Assembly (NCBI GenBank): GCA_013816615.1
Contig: JACDED010000029.1
Location: 1-37,603 of the forward strand
Length of the DNA stretch: 37,603 bases
Reading direction: 5' to 3'
Origin: Bacteroidota bacterium
GTDB lineage: Bacteria; Bacteroidota; Bacteroidia; B-17B0; Aurantibacillaceae
A model generated the notes under the pieces. That model worked only from the letters and a program-made list of their open reading frames with translations. It did no database searches and was not told where the DNA came from. Within the stretch, counting starts at the first letter, position 1, and the number at the start of each line of letters is the position of its first letter. Below, one piece after another: positions 25,095 to 33,994 of the stretch. Both the position numbers and the translations under genes were made by a program.

Positions 25095-25571
25095 ATGGAA
25101 ATTATGACAAAGGAAAAAACCGAAAAAATTGTGGCTCAGTTAAATGATCTGGTTGAAATAAATAATGATCGCATTCAGGGTTACGAAAGAGCTATTTCTG
25201 AAACTGATGATGAGGATCTTACTTATCTTTTTACAAATATGGCTGCCCACAGCAGAGGATACAAAAGTGATCTTAGCCGAGAGATCCTTTTATTAGGAGG
25301 TGAACCAACTGAAGGGACAAAAAACTCAGGAAAATTATTTAGAGCATGGATGGATGTAAAGGCCGCATTAACAGGAAAGAATAGAAAAGAAATTCTTAGT
25401 TCGTGTGAATTTGGAGAAGATGCTGCCTTGGATACCTATAAAAGCGTTATTGCAAATGAAGATAATATTTTAAATGACGATCTTTTAAAACTCATTAAAC
25501 AACAAAAACAAGAAATACAATTAGATCACGATCGTGTAAAAGCATTACGCGACCTTGGTAAGAATTTGTAA
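25095..25571 (+). CDS. PA2169 family four-helix-bundle protein (DUF2383)
   Basis: 158 residues, cytoplasmic, all-helical. KIVAQLNDLVEINNDRIQGY, then NMAAHSRGYKSDLSREI, GEPTEGTKNSGKLFRAWMDV and ALTGKNRKEILSSCEFGEDA are typical of DUF2383, a ferritin-like bundle of about 150 residues. Translation may instead begin at the second ATG (25104, MTKEK). It is a single-gene unit: divergent from the YtxH cassette, with site F upstream and a strong terminator downstream. Relatives are stress-induced; the molecular role is unknown. Confidence 0.87.
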   Translation: MEIMTKEKTEKIVAQLNDLVEINNDRIQGYERAISETDDEDLTYLFTNMAAHSRGYKSDLSREILLLGGEPTEGTKNSGKLFRAWMDVKAALTGKNRKEILSSCEFGEDAALDTYKSVIANEDNILNDDLLKLIKQQKQEIQLDHDRVKALRDLGKNL

Positions 25572-25587
25572 GCTCAAAACCCTTTAT

Positions 25588-25618
25588 AAAAAAACGACCC
25601 GCAAATGGTCGTTTTTTT
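25588..25618 (+). terminator. Intrinsic terminator after the DUF2383 gene
   Basis: A perfect 12-bp stem (25588-25599 with 25607-25618), 7-base loop, A7 and T8 at the ends, 17 bases after the stop codon. Confidence 0.9.
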
Positions 25619-25765
25619 TGTTTATGAAATTTAAAAAGAGTGGATCCATTTTGTGGAAATTTTTCTACTTTTTTTGATTTCAGTACACACTCTTTATTTA
25701 TAGCACATTTCTTAATTCCCCGTGAAATACAAAGAGAATTTTAGGATTTTAGCTTTTTAACTCAC

Positions 25766-25779
25766 TGGCAAGATTTTTT
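25766..25779 (+). promoter_or_regulatory. TGGCA-type motif, site K
   Basis: TGGCAAGATTTTTT, 41 bases upstream of the ATG at 25807. The weakest of the nine sites: A replaces T at position 6 and the -12 position reads TA. Confidence 0.4.
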
Positions 25780-25806
25780 AATGGAAATAAATATAAAATT
25801 ACTGTT

Positions 25807-26760
25807 ATGAAAATAAATAAGGCAATTGATAAAGTTGATTCAATAAATATCAAAGATTTTAACAAAAATTATTTTAAGCCACAAAAACCTCTTTTGATAA
25901 AAGGATTGGCAGACCACTACCCTGCCGGAAAAAAATGGACCGTTGACTACTTAAAAGAACTTTGTGGCGACGTAACTGTAGATATTTTCGATAGTAATAA
26001 TAAAGATACATCCTCATCAGCTTTTACAACCCCGGATCTTAAAATGAAATTTAAAGAGTATGTGGATACGATCCTTAAAGATGAACCATCAAGCCTTCGT
26101 ATGTTTCTTTTTAACATGTTTAAATGCAAACCCGAGTTAAGAAAAGATTTTCCATGCCCTTATATGTTTAAAGGCCTACTTGGTAAAATTGGTTATATGT
26201 TCTTTGGAAGTAAAAATACAAAAGTGCGTATTCACCAGGATATTGACATGTCAAATGTATTGCTTACACAATTTCATGGCCGCAAAAGAGTAGTTTTAAT
26301 TTCGCCAGAATTTTCTGATCTTTTATACAGACTTCCCTTTAATACTTATTCATTAGTAGATCTTGACAATCCTGATTATAATAAATACCCGGGCTTAGCC
26401 TATGTTGAAGCAGATGAATATATTTTAGAACCCGGCGATGCTTTATATATGCCTAGCGGATACTGGCATTACATTACTTACCTTGATGGTGGCTTTGCAG
26501 TGAGTTACCGAAAGCTTGCTGCCAGTTTAAAAATGAAATTAATTGGTGCTTTCTCATTAACAGTTTATATGCCGATCGATAAATTATTGAATTCTATATT
26601 CGGTAAAAAATGGCTTTCGTATAAAGAACACATTGCAGAAGTTCGCGCAAATAAAGCTATCATAAAAAAAATACTTTCTGCAGGTTATGTAATTAAAGAA
26701 GAAAAAATGCAAAAGCCGTATTACGATCATGCATCACAATTACGCACAGATCATAGATAA
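25807..26760 (+). CDS. JmjC/cupin-8-like Fe(II) 2-oxoglutarate oxygenase
   Basis: 317 residues. The start NYFKPQKPLLIKGLADHYPA is the usual entry of cupin_8/JmjC-like proteins. The metal triad is visible: H143 and D145 (RIHQDIDMSN), H221 (SGYWHYI). LLTQFHGRKRVVLISPE lies between them, and ILEPGDALYMPSGYWHY is the typical last strand pair. The C-terminal 75 residues are helical. It should be a cytoplasmic Fe(II)/2-oxoglutarate hydroxylase acting on a protein or small substrate that cannot be named. It is a single-gene unit preceded by site K, ending 2 bases from the convergent LigD-POL stop with no terminator between. Confidence 0.85.
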   Translation: MKINKAIDKVDSINIKDFNKNYFKPQKPLLIKGLADHYPAGKKWTVDYLKELCGDVTVDIFDSNNKDTSSSAFTTPDLKMKFKEYVDTILKDEPSSLRMFLFNMFKCKPELRKDFPCPYMFKGLLGKIGYMFFGSKNTKVRIHQDIDMSNVLLTQFHGRKRVVLISPEFSDLLYRLPFNTYSLVDLDNPDYNKYPGLAYVEADEYILEPGDALYMPSGYWHYITYLDGGFAVSYRKLAASLKMKLIGAFSLTVYMPIDKLLNSIFGKKWLSYKEHIAEVRANKAIIKKILSAGYVIKEEKMQKPYYDHASQLRTDHR

Positions 26761-26762
26761 TT

Positions 26763-27683
26763 TTATTGATCTAAATTTTTAAGACATTTATTAAGATCAA
26801 TACCTTTTCCTAAAATACCGGTGAAAATATCGCCGGTTTTTTTTATGCGTTTTAAAACAGAATAAATAGTAAAATCCATCGGCGTTAAACCGCTTTTTAC
26901 TTCTTTCCAGAATAAAGGTGTTGAAACTGTTGCGCCTTCTTTTGGCCTTACACTGTAAACGCTTGCTATTGTTTGCCCGCGGCGGTTTTGTAAATGATCA
27001 AGATATATTTTATTATTGCCGCGTTTTTTTAAATTCCGTTCCAAAGTTGTAAACTTTGGCAATAACTCCTGGGTAAATATACAAACAAGATGTGCAAAAT
27101 CTTTTACCTGATCATAAGTATATTTTTTTTGCATAGGTATATAAATATGCAAACCTGTTGCGCCCGAGGTTTTGCAAAAACAGCTTGCTCCTGCCCTGTC
27201 TAAAACTTCTTTTACGGCATTCGCAGTTTCAATTACCTGTTCAAATGTGTTTTTTTCGGAAGGATCAAGGTCTATTACTAAATAATCAGGTTTATCCAAA
27301 GCTTTAGTGGTAGAATGCCAGGGATTTATTTCTATGCATCCTAAATTATTTAAATAAGCCAAAGTCGCTTTATTATTACATAAAATATAATCAATATCTT
27401 TTTTTGTTGATTCAGAATAGATCTTTATACTTTCAACCCAGCCTGGCGCCTCATCCCCGGCATCTTTGTGGTAAAACCCGGGTTTACCAATGCCGTTTGG
27501 TGTACGCATTAATGATTGAGGTCTACCTTTTAAATATGGCATTATATAATCACTCATACTTTGATAATAATTAATTACATCTCCCTTGGTGATCTTTTCT
27601 CTTGGCCAAAAGATTTTTGAAAGGTTTGTTACGGGTACCTTTATTTTTCCAAACGATAGTGTATTCTCTGCGGTTGTTTCCAT
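26763..27683 (-). CDS. ligD: LigD polymerase (primase-like) domain as a separate ORF
   Basis: 306 residues, the POL domain of LigD. It begins FGKIKVPVTNLSKIFWPREK, the usual POL entry. Catalytic residues are visible: D138 and D140 (LVIDLDPSE), H179 (GLHIY), D229 (YLDHLQNRRGQ). In NHEJ it adds ribo- or deoxynucleotides at break ends. It is in the same frame as the ligase ORF, from which only one TAA (27726-27728) plus 14 sense codons (a Lys-rich linker) separate it. It is therefore the C-terminal third of a PE-LIG-POL LigD made separate by one stop codon. The ATG at 27681-27683 has no clear ribosome site, so a separate start, read-through or coupling are all possible. Confidence 0.92.
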   Translation of the reverse strand: METTAENTLSFGKIKVPVTNLSKIFWPREKITKGDVINYYQSMSDYIMPYLKGRPQSLMRTPNGIGKPGFYHKDAGDEAPGWVESIKIYSESTKKDIDYILCNNKATLAYLNNLGCIEINPWHSTTKALDKPDYLVIDLDPSEKNTFEQVIETANAVKEVLDRAGASCFCKTSGATGLHIYIPMQKKYTYDQVKDFAHLVCIFTQELLPKFTTLERNLKKRGNNKIYLDHLQNRRGQTIASVYSVRPKEGATVSTPLFWKEVKSGLTPMDFTIYSVLKRIKKTGDIFTGILGKGIDLNKCLKNLDQ

Positions 27684-27725
27684 TTTCGAAACCTCTTTGG
27701 TTTTTTTTACGCTTGCTTTTTTAAC

Positions 27726-28655
27726 TTATTTCTTCTCGCTTTTTTTTGCAATTGTTTTTTTTGCTTTAATGGTTACTTCTTTTGCTTTTTTATCGTTTCT
27801 TAATCTTAAAAATATCGGGTGGCGCATATGTCCGTCCCTTGTAAATTCTGTATGTTTAATTTCACATACTAAAATGGGTTTAACCCAGGTTACAGGCATA
27901 TTGGTTTTTACTTTTTCTTTAAATGGAGATTCTTTTTGAATTAGAGGCTTTAATAACCTGCTCATTTTTTCCAGAGATTCATAATTGAATCCTGAACCTG
28001 TATGACCAACATATTTTAATTCTTTTCCATCACGAATACCCAGCACCAATGCGCCAAAATGTTTTCGTGAACCGGCTGGATTTGTAAACCCTGCAATTAT
28101 TGCCTCCTGCGAATGGTGGTGTTTTATTTTTAACCATTCTTTTGTCCTTACACCCGGATGATAAAAAGAATCGGCTTTTTTAGCCATTATTCCTTCCAGG
28201 TTACGCTCTTTCGCTATCTCAAAAAATTCTTCTCCATACTCTTCAATATGATCGGAGTATTTTATAACATCATTTGCTTTTAATAATTTTTTAAGAAGTT
28301 TTTTTCTTTCGAGTAACGTCAGATCGGTTGTACTTGTTTCATTAATGGATAGGACATCAAAAACATAATATAAAATAGGGTGATCAGAATCGCTATCGTA
28401 ATGTTGTAGTAATTGAAAACTTGGATCGCCATTATCATTCAACACAACGATCTCACCATCTAAAACGGCATTTATCTTTAATTTTTTAAGCTCTTGAACA
28501 ACTATCGGATAAGATTCATTAAATGTATATCCGTTTCTTGAATATAATGAAACGTTTGCTCCCTCTACTTCGGCTATAGCTCTGTAACCATCCCATTTAA
28601 TTTCATAGATCCAATCCTTATCGCTAAATACTGTTGAAGATTCTTTAGCCAACAT
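27726..28655 (-). CDS. ligD: LigD ATP-dependent DNA ligase domain as a separate ORF
   Basis: 309 residues from the ATG at 28655, at the MLAKE that normally follows the interdomain linker in LigD. The nucleotidyl lysine is K20 (YEIKWDGYR); later motifs include LDGEIVVLN, LEGIMAKKADSFYHPGVRTK and EWLKIKH, and the C-terminal OB-fold contains KYVGHTGSGF. It seals breaks in NHEJ. Its frame is open further upstream through 24 sense codons (reading KKVKYLPGKTRKLENYIQP), a typical LigD linker, up to the A10 tract at 28729-28738, where TAA (28737-28739) closes it. It joins the PE domain frame only by a -1 shift in that tract. The C-terminal end is Lys-rich. Confidence 0.92.
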   Translation of the reverse strand: MLAKESSTVFSDKDWIYEIKWDGYRAIAEVEGANVSLYSRNGYTFNESYPIVVQELKKLKINAVLDGEIVVLNDNGDPSFQLLQHYDSDSDHPILYYVFDVLSINETSTTDLTLLERKKLLKKLLKANDVIKYSDHIEEYGEEFFEIAKERNLEGIMAKKADSFYHPGVRTKEWLKIKHHHSQEAIIAGFTNPAGSRKHFGALVLGIRDGKELKYVGHTGSGFNYESLEKMSRLLKPLIQKESPFKEKVKTNMPVTWVKPILVCEIKHTEFTRDGHMRHPIFLRLRNDKKAKEVTIKAKKTIAKKSEKK

Positions 28656-28702
28656 GGGCTGAATGTAATTTTCCAGCTTTCTTGTTTTTCCCGGAAGGTA
28701 CT

Positions 28703-29389
28703 TTACTTTTTTGGATTCGCTTTCCGGCTTTTTTTTTTAATGGTAGCTGTCTTTTTGGCCGCTACCTTTTTCGGAGCAGATCCTGGCTTAGGTTCAGGTT
28801 TATCTTCGGCTTTTTTATTTTTTGCTAACCACTTATTTATAGGAGAACTTTTTGGTGTTTTATCTTCGCTATTGTATTCTTCATCAACGGCGTATTTATC
28901 TCTGTGCTTAATAAGTAGCCAGGCATTTTCCTGTTTACCTCTTAACTTAACAAGCGCAAATTCGCCTTTTAGTTTTTTTCCATGTAAGGTAAATTTAAGA
29001 TTGCCCGCTTTTAATCCTGCTTTTAATTTTTTTTCTGTTGTAGCGGTATCCGAATTATCAATATCCGAAAGTGCGCCTGTATCCCATACTTCAACAATAC
29101 CTGCTCCATAATTTCCTTCAGGAATAATGCCTGCAAAATTTCTGTAGCTATAGGGATGGTCTTCTACCATCATTGCTAAGCGCTTATCTTGTGGGTTTAA
29201 CGACGGACCTTTTGGAACAGCCCAACTTTTTAATGTGCCATCCATTTCCAATCTAAAATCGTAATGCAAATGAGATGCTTTATGACGCTGCACAACAAAA
29301 ATTAATTTTGAAGCAGATTTTTTCAGAGTTCCTGAAGGCTCGGGGGTATCCTTAAAATTTCTTTTTTTATTATATAGCTTTAAACTCAT
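28703..29389 (-). CDS. ligD: LigD 3'-phosphoesterase (PE) domain as a separate ORF
   Basis: 228 residues. PE domain about 25-165 with the metal site HKASHLHYD (H36, H42, D44) and H78 (EDHPYSYRN), matching in spacing the catalytic residues of Pseudomonas LigD; YGAGIVEVWDTG follows. It trims 3' ends before ligation. Residues 185-228 are a Lys/Pro/Ala-rich tail like the PE-LIG linker. The tail crosses an A10 run (28729-28738); in the -1 frame after that run the reading continues into the ligase ORF. Here it ends 25 bases later at TAA (28703-28705). It starts 1 base after the Ku stop, so is coupled to Ku. Confidence 0.92.
   Translation of the reverse strand: MSLKLYNKKRNFKDTPEPSGTLKKSASKLIFVVQRHKASHLHYDFRLEMDGTLKSWAVPKGPSLNPQDKRLAMMVEDHPYSYRNFAGIIPEGNYGAGIVEVWDTGALSDIDNSDTATTEKKLKAGLKAGNLKFTLHGKKLKGEFALVKLRGKQENAWLLIKHRDKYAVDEEYNSEDKTPKSSPINKWLAKNKKAEDKPEPKPGSAPKKVAAKKTATIKKKSRKANPKK
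28729..28738 (-). promoter_or_regulatory. A10 slippery tract at the PE-LIG frame junction
   Basis: Coding-strand A10 followed by GCC. The PE frame reads ATT AAA AAA AAA AGC; it contains A AAA AAA, a possible -1 slip site. A -1 shift, or one extra A, joins the PE frame to the LIG frame without a stop, giving PE-LIG in one chain. Seen directly; whether it is real slippage or a sequencing or mutational indel cannot be told. Confidence 0.6.
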
Positions 29390-29390
29390 A

Positions 29391-30170
29391 TTAAGATGCT
29401 TTTTTACGCTTGGTTCCTAAACTTGCTTTTAACTGGCTCATCAGGTCTTTTGATTTACTGTGTACGACTTTTAATTTTGAAGCCTTAACGGGCTTTCCTT
29501 TTGATTTCGCTTTAATAAGCTTCATCAGATCGGCACTGTAGGTATCCTTATATTTTGAAATATTAAATTTGCCGGTTAACTGACTTATTAATGAAACGGC
29601 CATTTTTAATTCGTTTGCTTTAACGGCTGTTTTTGCAGGCAATGAAAGATCGGCAGGATCACGTATCTCTTCGTGAAAACGAATACGGTTTAAAATAATT
29701 ACTTTTTCGTTGGCACGTAAAATAGCAAGACTTTCTTTACTTCTCATTACAAACGTTGCAACGCCAACCTTACCGGTTTTCATTAAAGCTTCCCTTAACA
29801 AAGCATATGCGCGTGCTCCTGATTTTTCAGGTTCCAGGTAATAAGGTGTTTCATAATAAACACTTTCTATTTCTTCTTCCTTTACAAAATCAGTGATTTC
29901 GATCGTTTTTGTTTTTTTTGCGCTGGCAGATTCAAAATCTTTATCTGTTAAAACCACATAATCATCATTTGGTAGTTTAAACCCTTTTACAATGTTAGCC
30001 CACTCTACTTCTTTTCCTGTTTTTTCGTTTACACGCATAAACTTGATATTTGAATGGTCTTTTTTATCGAGCATATCCAGGTCGAGCGTACTGGATTCTG
30101 TTGCGCTATATAATTTTACCGGTATATTTACAAGGCCAAAGCCTATTGCTCCTGTCCAAATTGATCTCAT
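29391..30170 (-). CDS. ku: Ku protein, non-homologous end joining
   Basis: 259 residues from the ATG at 30168-30170, giving [20 protein letters not shown], the canonical bacterial Ku start. A start at 30203 would add 11 residues that overlap the topoisomerase gene and is not favoured. The Ku beta-barrel includes [39 protein letters not shown] and RFHEEIRDP. The Lys-rich C-terminus (from about 220) matches the region that aids DNA sliding and LigD binding. It binds broken DNA ends as a homodimer and recruits LigD. It is encoded between topoisomerase IB (4-base gap) and the LigD PE domain (1-base gap). Confidence 0.95.
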   Translation of the reverse strand: MRSIWTGAIGFGLVNIPVKLYSATESSTLDLDMLDKKDHSNIKFMRVNEKTGKEVEWANIVKGFKLPNDDYVVLTDKDFESASAKKTKTIEITDFVKEEEIESVYYETPYYLEPEKSGARAYALLREALMKTGKVGVATFVMRSKESLAILRANEKVIILNRIRFHEEIRDPADLSLPAKTAVKANELKMAVSLISQLTGKFNISKYKDTYSADLMKLIKAKSKGKPVKASKLKVVHSKSKDLMSQLKASLGTKRKKAS

Positions 30171-30174
30171 ATAT

Positions 30175-31281
30175 TTATTTTTTTTGCATTGATTCTTTTT
30201 CAAATATTTTCATCAGTACTTTTTCTTCAGCCGTCAGATCTGTTTTGTTATCATTTACTTCTATCTTATCTAAGGATTTAAAATAATTCTCAATACGTTT
30301 ATCTTCAAATAATGAAATAACAATTGGGTGCACATAATATTTTTTACACACATTACGTGTATTACCTAGTTGTTCTGAAACTATATCCAAAGCCTCCACT
30401 ATTCTCTTTTTTGTTTCAGTTTGCGTATCGCAGCAACCGAGCGATCTGAATGCCAAAAATGCATGAATAGTGCCAGACCAGGTTCTGAAATCCTTAGCAG
30501 AAAAATCTTTACCGCTGATTTTTTTTATGTATTCATTCACCATACCTGAATCTATCGTATGGTGATTTTTATTTTCATCCAAATACTGAAACAATTCTTT
30601 ACCCGGAATATCGCGGCATTTTTTTACAAGTGAAGCCAATCGTTTATTATTAACGCTAATAGAATGATTAATGCCCTTTTTTCCTTTAAATGTAAATTGT
30701 ATTTTATTGCCGGAAAATCTTACATGTTTATCTTTTAATGTTGTAAGGCCGTACGAGCCATAAAGTTTTTCATATAAACCATTACCCACTCTTATATTTG
30801 TTCTTTCCATAAGGCTTACAACTAACGCAAGAATTTTCTCCAGCGGTAAACCGGGCAGCGAAAGATCTTTTTCTAACTGCAAACGTATTTGAGGTAAGGC
30901 AGTACCAAATTCATATAAACGATAAAACTTTGTATGATTTCGTAACGAATTCCATAGGCCGTGATACTTATATTGTTTTCTTTTTTTAAGATCAACACCC
31001 GTTGCCTGTAAATGACCATTATCCAGCAAACAGATCCAAACATTTTCCCATGCCGGTGGAATCACTAATTTTTTAATTCTTTCTAATTCTTTTTTATCGC
31101 TTAGTTTTTTATCTTTTAAAAGGTATTGAAAATTCTTTCCTTTTTTCACGCGGCGTATTCCGGGTTCAGCATCTTTTACATAAACCAGGTTAACAGCTTC
31201 AGCACTCTTTACGGAATTTTTAAGAATAGAAGTTATCTTTTTTGGACTGAGCTTAATTATTTCATCTGCAAGTGCTAACAT
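30175..31281 (-). CDS. DNA topoisomerase IB, poxvirus-like
   Basis: 368 residues. N-terminal DNA-binding part (30-115) with [14 protein letters not shown] and [14 protein letters not shown]; catalytic part with ERTNIRVGN (R164), [14 protein letters not shown] (K185), [12 protein letters not shown] (R266, H273) and the active tyrosine in VCKKYYVHP (Y316 most likely). These match the poxvirus-like bacterial topoisomerase IB enzymes, which relax both positive and negative supercoils through a 3'-phosphotyrosine. It is joined to Ku with a 4-base gap and follows SDR and oxidoreductase genes. Such enzymes are often found beside NHEJ or stress genes. Confidence 0.93.
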   Translation of the reverse strand: MLALADEIIKLSPKKITSILKNSVKSAEAVNLVYVKDAEPGIRRVKKGKNFQYLLKDKKLSDKKELERIKKLVIPPAWENVWICLLDNGHLQATGVDLKKRKQYKYHGLWNSLRNHTKFYRLYEFGTALPQIRLQLEKDLSLPGLPLEKILALVVSLMERTNIRVGNGLYEKLYGSYGLTTLKDKHVRFSGNKIQFTFKGKKGINHSISVNNKRLASLVKKCRDIPGKELFQYLDENKNHHTIDSGMVNEYIKKISGKDFSAKDFRTWSGTIHAFLAFRSLGCCDTQTETKKRIVEALDIVSEQLGNTRNVCKKYYVHPIVISLFEDKRIENYFKSLDKIEVNDNKTDLTAEEKVLMKIFEKESMQKK

Positions 31282-31292
31282 ATTCTTAATAT

Positions 31293-32159
31293 TTATGAGT
31301 TTACAATTTCGCCACCATTTGGATGCAACACCTGGCCTGTTATGTAAGATGAATCATCGCTGGCAAGAAATAAATAACAGGTAGCTACTTCTGCGGGCTC
31401 ACCAGCTCTTTTCATTGGCACTTCACTTCCGAATTTTGAAACTTTATCAGCTTTAAAGCTCGAAACTATGAGAGGTGTCCATATTGGCCCTGGCGCCACA
31501 GCATTTACGCGAATACCCTTATCTACAAGATTTGCTGATAAGCTCCTGGTAAAAGAAATAATAGCTCCTTTTGTTGAAGCATAATCAATTAAACCACCAC
31601 TACCACGATAAGCAGTGACAGAACTTGTATTAATAATTGAACCACCTTTTTTTAAATGTGGTAAAGCACTTTTAGTGATCCAGAAAAATGAAAAAATATT
31701 TGTTTGAAATGTTTTTAATAAATGTTCCGTACTTATATCATTCAGGCCTTTGCTTTCATAATGAATAGCTGCGTTATTAATTACAATATCGATATGTTTA
31801 AAAAATTTAAATGTTTTTGAAACTGCAATAATGCAATTTTTTTCTTTACTTATATCTGTTGAAATGAGAAGGCATTTTTGTCCATATTCTTCCACAGCTT
31901 GTTTTGTTTCATCCGCATCTTTATGCTCATTTAAATAAACAATTGCAATATCTGCACCTTCCTTTGCAAAGAGCGTTGCAACGGCTCTGCCTATTCCACT
32001 ATCACCACCTGTAATTAAAGCTATTTTGCCGGTTAATTTACCACTACCCTTAACTTTTTTAACATCGTATACCGGCTGCGGTTTCATTTTAAATTCCTTT
32101 CCCGGCCTGTTCTGATGCTGGGCTTTTCTTATTTGTTTTTTAGGATTAGACTTTTGCAT
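31293..32159 (-). CDS. SDR family oxidoreductase, stress type
   Basis: 288 residues. A Lys/Pro-rich extension (1-40; PGKEFKMKPQPVYDVKKVKG) precedes the Rossmann fold: TGGDSGIGRA (50-59), NNAA (128-131), SSVTAYRG (179-186), catalytic Y193 and K197 (YASTKGA). The N-terminal extension plus GGDSGIG is characteristic of the YghA / general stress protein 39 group of NAD(P)-dependent SDRs rather than FabG. The substrate is not known. It sits in the DUF892-NHEJ operon, 16 bases after the FAD oxidoreductase. Confidence 0.9.
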   Translation of the reverse strand: MQKSNPKKQIRKAQHQNRPGKEFKMKPQPVYDVKKVKGSGKLTGKIALITGGDSGIGRAVATLFAKEGADIAIVYLNEHKDADETKQAVEEYGQKCLLISTDISKEKNCIIAVSKTFKFFKHIDIVINNAAIHYESKGLNDISTEHLLKTFQTNIFSFFWITKSALPHLKKGGSIINTSSVTAYRGSGGLIDYASTKGAIISFTRSLSANLVDKGIRVNAVAPGPIWTPLIVSSFKADKVSKFGSEVPMKRAGEPAEVATCYLFLASDDSSYITGQVLHPNGGEIVNS

Positions 32160-32175
32160 AGTTTAAAAATTTTGG

Positions 32176-33372
32176 TTACCGGTCAAAGCTGAACATTTTG
32201 GGAATGCAATCCCTTTCACCTTTAATATGCCTGGTTATCATATCTGCAGCTAATGCACTAAATGTTATGCCATTGCCACCAAAGCCTAATGCAAAATAAC
32301 TATTCGGCTTTTTATCATAGGCGCCAATATATGGTAAACCATCTTTTGTAGAACCGAATGTACCCGCCCACGAAAACTGGATCTTAAATTCAATACCCGG
32401 AAACAGTTTCACAAAATCCTGTTTTAATCTTTCAGTCTTTTTATGTAAGAGCTTATCTCTTTTTTCGGGATCATAATAATTTTCGTCTCTGCCTCCAATA
32501 ATTATTCTTTGATCATCTTCTCTAAAATATAAATATGGGTCGTCGGTATTCCAAAATATTGTTTGTTTTAAAGCATCTGGAATAGTATCCAGGCGCTCAC
32601 TTACACAAGCGTATGTAGATTTTAATTTCACTATAGATCTGTCAACCTGTTTAACTGCTTCGTAGCCCGTAGCATAAATAATTTTTTGGGCTGTAATTAC
32701 ATATCCTTTATCAGTTGTTACTTCTATTCCTGTTTTATTATGCCGAATGTTTTTGATATTTGTGCTTTCATAAATTTTCGCGCCTCTATCCCGATTATAT
32801 TTGTGTAAAAAATGCGTAAATAAATAAGCATCTGTTTTTGCTGCCTTTCCTGAAAATATAGCTTCTTTAGAATGAAAGCCAAATTCTTTTAATATTTCTT
32901 CCTCGTTTAAATAGCGTACATCAAAACCTGCATCCCGCCGGCTTTCAAATTCATTTCTTAAAAAATTATTTTTACTTTTTGTATGTGAAAAATACAGACT
33001 GCTACAATACTTAAAATCAACAAAACCTATTTCTTCAGCAATTTCTTTCAACATATCAATAGCATTGCTACAAAGTGTATAAGCCTGAGATGCTTCCTGG
33101 TGACCAATTTGTTTTGATAATTGATGTAAAGGTGTATCAATTTCATATTGCAATAAGCTTGTACTTGCGCTTGTACTGCCAAATCCGATCGGTCGTTTAT
33201 CAATTACAATACACTCAATACCATTTTTTATTAAAGCGTATGCCATTAATGCCCCGCTTATTCCTCCACCTAGTATTACTACAGATGTTGAACAATTATT
33301 TTTTAAAGACTCGTAATTTTGGTTTAAACCATTTTTGAGTAAAAAATACGGATATCCGGATTTAAGGTCCAC
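32176..33372 (-). CDS. FAD-dependent oxidoreductase, DAO/glycine oxidase type
   Basis: 398 residues. FAD-binding Rossmann motif VVILGGGISGALMAYALIKNG (with GGGISG at 35-40), GFGSTSASTSLLQYEIDTPL next to the isoalloxazine site, and a C-terminal GLPYIGAYDKKPNSYFALGF / GGNGITFSA pair that closes the flavin site. This is the DAO superfamily (glycine/D-amino-acid oxidase-like). The precise substrate is unknown. It starts 5 bases after the DUF892 gene ends, so is co-transcribed with it. Confidence 0.88.
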   Translation of the reverse strand: MDLKSGYPYFLLKNGLNQNYESLKNNCSTSVVILGGGISGALMAYALIKNGIECIVIDKRPIGFGSTSASTSLLQYEIDTPLHQLSKQIGHQEASQAYTLCSNAIDMLKEIAEEIGFVDFKYCSSLYFSHTKSKNNFLRNEFESRRDAGFDVRYLNEEEILKEFGFHSKEAIFSGKAAKTDAYLFTHFLHKYNRDRGAKIYESTNIKNIRHNKTGIEVTTDKGYVITAQKIIYATGYEAVKQVDRSIVKLKSTYACVSERLDTIPDALKQTIFWNTDDPYLYFREDDQRIIIGGRDENYYDPEKRDKLLHKKTERLKQDFVKLFPGIEFKIQFSWAGTFGSTKDGLPYIGAYDKKPNSYFALGFGGNGITFSALAADMITRHIKGERDCIPKMFSFDR

Positions 33373-33377
33373 ACTAA

Positions 33378-33974
33378 TTATTCTTCCTCTGCGGCTTCAC
33401 ATTCATCTTCAGCTAATTCATCATCAACCTTAAATAACTCATCCATTAAAGTATCATTTTCTATAGCTATAAATGTTTCCTGCGCTTCCTCTTCTTCAAT
33501 TAGTGTTTCTTTGAGAATTGCCTCAATCTTTTGATGACCGTATACACCAGCTAAGCGCATTAATTTTCTGTAAACATTAATCTCATAATGTTCAAATTTT
33601 TGGGCTGTGCTTAATAATTCAAGATCTCTTGGCTGTGTGTTTTTTTTAGTACTCTTAATACGACTTTTAGCCTCAGAAATAATATCATTTATTATAGAAC
33701 ATTTTTTTGTAGCTCTTTTTTCATTCAAAAGATTAAAAACCTCTTCAATTCGTTTTACATGATCCTGGGTTGCTAAAAGATGTCCCGTAAAACTGGCCTT
33801 TAAATACCGGGTTGTAGCAGCACGGCGCAAGCCAGGCAGTAACTTAAGCATTTGCTTTTCAACCCAATAAATTGTTTTGAGTTCGTTTACATACAGCTTT
33901 TTTAAGACGGAATTTTGGCCAGTACTTTGGGCCTTTGTTTTTGCTGGTAACATAATAGCATTTTCCATAAGCAA
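33378..33974 (-). CDS. DUF892 ferritin-like protein (YciE/YciF type)
   Basis: 198 residues. VLKKLYVNELKTIYWVEKQM is the DUF892 hallmark, followed by helices with QDHVKRIEEVF, FEHYEINVYRKLMRLA and LKETLIEEEEAQE. The fold is a ferritin-like four-helix bundle with possible metal ligands in its Glu/His residues. Acidic C-terminus (EDECEAAEEE). An alternative start is MLPAKTK at residue 8. Members are linked to stress and stationary phase. It is the first gene of the operon through SDR, topoisomerase IB, Ku and LigD. Site H is 20 bases upstream, which implies a very short leader. Confidence 0.88.
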   Translation of the reverse strand: MLMENAIMLPAKTKAQSTGQNSVLKKLYVNELKTIYWVEKQMLKLLPGLRRAATTRYLKASFTGHLLATQDHVKRIEEVFNLLNEKRATKKCSIINDIISEAKSRIKSTKKNTQPRDLELLSTAQKFEHYEINVYRKLMRLAGVYGHQKIEAILKETLIEEEEAQETFIAIENDTLMDELFKVDDELAEDECEAAEEE

Positions 33975-33994
33975 CTAATTTGTAAACATTATTT

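Noticed and set aside
26763-29389. LigD as a plain pseudogene
   Set aside because: All three domains keep their catalytic residues and full length, and both breaks lie in linkers; simple decay is possible but less likely than an indel error or a functional split.
29714-29732. TGGCACGTAAAATAGCA, a sigma-54-like match on the plus strand
   Set aside because: Lies inside the ku coding region on the opposite strand, with no plus-strand gene downstream for several kb.
30171-30203. Longer start for Ku at 30203
   Set aside because: The extra Lys/Asn-rich 11 residues overlap the topoisomerase gene and precede the canonical Ku start MRSIWTGAI.
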